From Ignavibacteria bacterium (GTDB lineage Bacteria; Bacteroidota; Ignavibacteria; Kapaibacteriales; UBA4661): a stretch of 64,000 nucleotides of DNA. The DNA is taken from positions 1-64,000 of the forward strand of contig JAAFIV010000016.1 in the NCBI GenBank assembly GCA_013298775.1, in the 5' to 3' direction. Position numbers and translations under genes: made by a program. The first letter of the stretch is position 1; every line of letters begins with the position of its first letter. This document shows positions 63,946 through 64,000 of the stretch, piece after piece. Below the pieces are notes generated by a model. It was not told the origin of the DNA and did not search any database. It was given only the letters and a program-made list of their open reading frames with translations.

Positions 63946-64000
63946 CAAGCAAAAAGAGGTGTACGCAGCGTGAGACGATACACAATAACCTCAAAACACA

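Noticed and set aside
1-64000. tRNA or rRNA genes
   Set aside because: I saw no cloverleaf with a GGTTCGAATC-like T-loop and CCA end or rRNA landmark in the intergenic stretches; a dedicated tRNA search would settle it.

Overview
The window looks like a chromosome segment of a Bacteroidota/Chlorobiota-type (FCB group) bacterium. Supporting signs are a SusC/SusD outer-membrane pair, a C-terminal domain of the type IX secretion sorting kind on a PhoD-like phosphatase, 'two-component regulator propeller' and 7TMR-DISM sensor kinases, and start codons without clear Shine-Dalgarno sequences. I cannot name the genus; deep lineages such as Kapabacteria or Ignavibacteria would fit as well as classical Bacteroidetes. 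I saw no rRNA, tRNA or CRISPR array.

Region 1 (about 0.1-27.2 kb) is mostly glycan uptake and breakdown, with lysA near its left edge. It holds a lipoprotein with a glycosidase-like fold, susC/susD, two GHL10-type glycoside hydrolase-like proteins, a DUF4434 protein, an S66 LD-carboxypeptidase, an N-acylglucosamine 2-epimerase, an esterase-like hydrolase, a ROK sugar kinase, a sodium/solute symporter, a GH92 alpha-mannosidase, an FAD oxidoreductase and a membrane acetyltransferase related to HGSNAT. Together they suggest salvage of a mannose- and HexNAc-containing glycan. Two toxin-antitoxin pairs and a YhcG-type nuclease sit among them. A REP-associated tyrosine transposase (RAYT) lies just upstream of susC, and a family of paired-hairpin repeats (REPIN-like) fills the gaps around it out to 19.1 kb.

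Region 2 (about 27.4-33.3 kb) has two paralogous PD-(D/E)XK-like proteins on either side of an adenylate cyclase gene, then RecQ.

Region 3 (about 33.6-64 kb) is dense in signalling genes. Counting the cyclase at 28.6 kb, there are eight histidine-kinase-type proteins and four class III cyclases predicted to make cAMP, with no response regulator and no cAMP-binding protein in the window. The same input modules (periplasmic or cytoplasmic TPRs, 7TMR-DISM, a multi-TM domain, GAF-PAS, propeller) are joined to either kinase or cyclase outputs. One kinase (52155-54299) has lost its phospho-acceptor histidine and its ATP-binding glycines and looks like a pseudokinase. Embedded in this region are a PhoD-like phosphatase and an unusual 1136-residue surface protein joining a barrel-like N-terminus, a VWA domain, regulatory-like repeats and an OmpA domain.

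Gaps in regions 2 and 3 carry other families of imperfect inverted repeats (about 80-170 bp), different from the REPIN family of region 1.
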